The notes under the pieces are model-generated. The model was not told the origin of the DNA. It saw only the letters and a list, made by a program, of their open reading frames with translations, and ran no database searches. Positions 61,641-64,000 of a DNA stretch of 64,000 bases are shown piece by piece. Numbering within the stretch: position 1 is the stretch's first letter; each line of letters starts with the position of its first letter. Both the position numbers and the translations under genes were made by a program. Origin of the DNA: Pseudogymnoascus destructans (taxonomy: Eukaryota > Ascomycota > Leotiomycetes > Thelebolales > Thelebolaceae); assembly GCF_001641265.1 (NCBI RefSeq), contig NW_020167522.1, forward strand, positions 434,001-498,000, written 5' to 3'.

Positions 61641-62174
61641 GACTTGCTGTCCTCGCCGATTTGACTTTCGGCTACGTCAGCGCTAGACCCTCTGCATATC
61701 CGCCAAAGGCGGCTATTTCATACAGCACTTGGCCATCTACGTCCCAATTGGCAAGTCCTGATCCAGTTGGGACAACGGCGACTATCCCTGCAAATTCCCC
61801 GTATATTTTCGATGAGGATATTACTCAAGTTGAGACGCAAGGGAGGACGTATTATAAGTTCTCTTGTAACAAGAACTCAGGAGACGGCTGAACACGAAGG
61901 ACAAATCAGACCATGCTGGGCCTACACTGGGAAAAAAACCGGTACTAAGTTTTGGAGATGGTCTATGGAGTCGGTGTCGACTGCGGGGAAAGGGGAAGGA
62001 AAAGGGAAACGAAAGTGATGAAAGAAGTTGATCTTCTAAGATTCCCATCGACGCAGTGATGTTTTGTTATAGTCAGACCAAATAGAAAACCGTTTCTCAA
62101 GTACATCTTTGGAGTTGTTTTGAGTGATAAGCACCGAAAGGAAACACCAAGTAATAGTGATCATATAGTAAGAT
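61641..62174. other. Intergenic, esterase debris
   Basis: A continuing frame (to about 61890) has Tyr/Pro/Ser-rich sequence without family features. Nothing else is recognised. Confidence 0.4.
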
Positions 62175-63203
62175 CTAAACGTGAGATAGCATTTCTACCA
62201 CCGCGGACTGGCTCGCATGTCCAGCCGCCTCAATTACCGTCCTACCCTTCGTATTCCGAATGAGAGGGTCCGCCCCCTTATTGAGCAAATAAGACACAAC
62301 CATTTCTTTGCCCGCTTGTGCTGCATAATGTAGTGGCGTGCCTAGCGAAAAATCTTGAAGTTCTGCGAAGGTTTGAGGATGATTCTCGTATTGAATTTCA
62401 TTAATAGTGGCACCTTTTCCAAGTAGCAGCTCCACGAGTTCGATAACCTCGTGCTCTGGCCGATCTCGCAAAACTGCATTATGGAGAAGCTGACCTTGTA
62501 TTATGTCCGCGCCGCGTGTGAAGAGCATGTCTATTGAGACAAACGAAACTCCACACATAGCATTAGACATAGGCGTACGACCCCACTCGCACGTAGAATT
62601 AGGGTCTGCACCTTTATCCAAAAACCATTCGGTCAGTGCTCCATCATCGATTACATATCTAATATAGTCAGTAATCCGACTACGTAACTCTGAAGAAGAC
62701 TCACCCTAGTGCCGGTGCAAGATGTCGCCCTCTCGGCTTGTTAATGTCCCATCCGTAGTAGAGAAGGACCCGGAAAACGGCAGTTGATCTAACCCTGAGA
62801 GCATCCTCAACAAAAAATGAGGGTTCCCCGATGCGCATGAAGAACAGGTAGGAAAGAAGGGGCGGTTGATTATTGGCAATAGCTGCTCTGATAGACTCTT
62901 GAAGGTGGTAAAGCTCGAATTCACCAGTTACTGGGTCTGGGGTCTGGGTTGACATATACCAACAAAGGGTCTCTCGAGCATCTCGCAGGCTCCCATACGT
63001 TGCAGCTCTGAGAAGCCTCTCCCGAGCATCCCGCATTGGGTCCTTGAGAATTGTATAGGCGATAATATCGTTCCCCAACTCGCGCACTCTTCCTCATCTG
63101 GTGACTGATCATTTGTTGGATAGACGTTAGAGAATTTCCCATTCAAATGTTCGGTCTTGTCAAGAAGACCCTTTAACTGCGAGAGCAAAATAGCTACTGA
63201 CAT
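62175..63203 (-). CDS. Ankyrin-repeat protein
   Basis: It starts at Met 63203 (MSVAILLSQLKGLLDKTEHL). The frame must change near 63085 to reach IIAYTILKDPMRDARERLLR; this may be a small intron I could not place, or a shift, so the N-terminus is uncertain. An intron of 46 nt (62659-62704) then joins to YVIDDGALTEWFLDKGADPN. Ankyrin units follow: LDKGADPNSTCEWGRTPMSN, LFTRGADIIQGQLLHNAV, VELLLGKGATINE, GTPLHYAAQAGKEMVVSYLL, NKGADPLIRNTKGRTVIEAA. They are a protein-interaction scaffold of unknown partner. The stop is at 62175. Confidence 0.75.
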
Positions 63204-64000
63204 GCTGAAAGTGATTGGGGATCAGTGCGCGTTGGTGGTGGGGGGTGGGGCGGGGGAGCTCCGACTTATATGCGACGCTGGTGAATTAGGCACCGGCTTA
63301 GTTTATGCAGGTCTGCAGAACTTTCATCACGAGAGTGGCTTGGTTTTGTTGCCTGAATAGGGATGGCAACATGTACCCAAAGAATCCGAAATCCAATCAC
63401 TAGGGGACCTTGCCAGAGCCCACCCAATCATACATTTTTATCTCAGTAGAGCAATCGCATCTATTTTCACTTCGGCATCGTGAGATGTCGCATATATGTA
63501 TAGTCTAAGATAAGTTACCGATCTTACCCTCGTATATCAATAACAGCAATTAGTCGCGATGCCATCCTGGTTATACAGGGCCAGTGCGCCGCAGGGATGA
63601 GAATTGAAAAGGTGAACTCTTCCAACAATATCCACGGCCCGAACGCTCTCACTGTCTCAGATGAATGGCTACTTTCCCCACACCTGGTGCATGGTGAATC
63701 GGCCTCGCCAGCATCACCCCCAACACTGTCTTGCAGATATATGCTTTTCCCCGTGTTGTTTGCATGATACCCCCTCGGGCCATCTTGTTATCCAATCAGC
63801 CAATGCATGGTGCTGCAACTGTGAGCTGCTTGTGATCCTGAACTTAGAAGGGTCAGCTTCCGTCAACTCCCCGGCTGTTGTTGGTTTACCGGGGAGGTTT
63901 GGTCTTCAATTGACGTGGGCAAAGAATTGAGGAATATATAAGGGCGTGCGATTCCCCAGGAGTTCAACCACAACCTCTGCAGTCTTCAAATTATCACTCA
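63204..64000 (+). promoter_or_regulatory. Duplicated promoter region of the AAA-ATPase-like gene
   Basis: 63625-64000 is strongly similar, over about 370 bp, to the reverse complement of 15060-15450. It shares ATCCACGGCCCGAA, CCAATGCATG, AACTTAGAAGG, CAACTCCCCGGC and GGGCAAAGAATTGAGGAATA, which leads to a TATA box (ATATATAAGGG, about 63933). By analogy the ATG of a paralogue should lie about 60-90 bp beyond the window end. 63204-63624 holds no recognisable gene. Confidence 0.75.

Noticed and set aside
1..64000. tRNA genes
   Set aside because: I looked for the usual GGTTCGA-type B boxes with matching stems and found none I could support; only the 5S gene is clear among RNA genes.

Overview
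The window looks like nuclear DNA from a filamentous ascomycete (Pezizomycotina). Host genes carry several short introns of about 45-75 nt with GTRNGT donors and CTAAC/CTGAC-type branch sites. There is a single dispersed 5S rRNA gene, old repeats show C-to-T decay of the kind left by repeat-induced point mutation (RIP), and typical fungal families are present (APH-like kinase, FucP-type MFS transporter, BTB protein, CBM1 remnant). I do not assign a species.

Layout. 1-14250 is a transposon nest: a partial pogo/Fot1-type element (family A), a decayed Gypsy LTR retrotransposon with two LTRs and an internally inverted integrase region, a complete 1,860-bp family A element, and a third family A copy split by a solo LTR with a perfect 5-bp duplication. 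14256-20490 holds low-copy genes: a broken AAA-ATPase-like gene, two unknown genes, an APH-family phosphotransferase and a small conserved protein. 21800-32080 mixes pogo family A and B copies, a hAT scrap, and a convergent pair made of a Myb/SANT-like gene with one in-frame stop and a large fungal protein-kinase-like gene. 32430-37600 is a clean housekeeping block: a ubiquitin E2, SEC11 signal peptidase, a TrhO/TSTD2-like rhodanese and a BTB protein. 38760-46320 is a second graveyard: a CBM1 remnant, a second copy of the LTR family, and hAT and pogo fossils. 46558-54370 has a FucP-like transporter, an intact hAT element with an 8-bp duplication, a 2EXR/F-box-like protein and the 5S gene. 55352-61235 is the highlight, described below. 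The end of the window has a carboxylesterase fragment, an ankyrin gene, and a duplicated promoter region of the AAA-ATPase-like gene.

Highlight. 55352-61235 is a 5,884-bp hAT element with matching termini (TAGGCTGCGCACT) and a perfect 8-bp target duplication (GGTGCAGG). Besides an apparently intact 932-aa transposase it carries two other spliced genes. One is a divergent histone H3 (179 aa, histone fold kept, K4 kept, K9 changed to R, K14 to T). The other is an unknown 328-aa protein with an acidic segment, transcribed divergently from the H3. A short motif, TTCTGGTAATC in tandem pairs, recurs in most introns and spacers of the element. I read this as a transposon that has captured a histone gene and possibly uses it against chromatin silencing. 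The gene content and boundaries are read directly from the sequence; the function is inference.

Two other points stand out. In family A pogo elements the doubled TIR motif and the N-terminal DNA-binding region of the transposase change together. LTR copies of one family share their 3' portion but carry unrelated minisatellites in U3.
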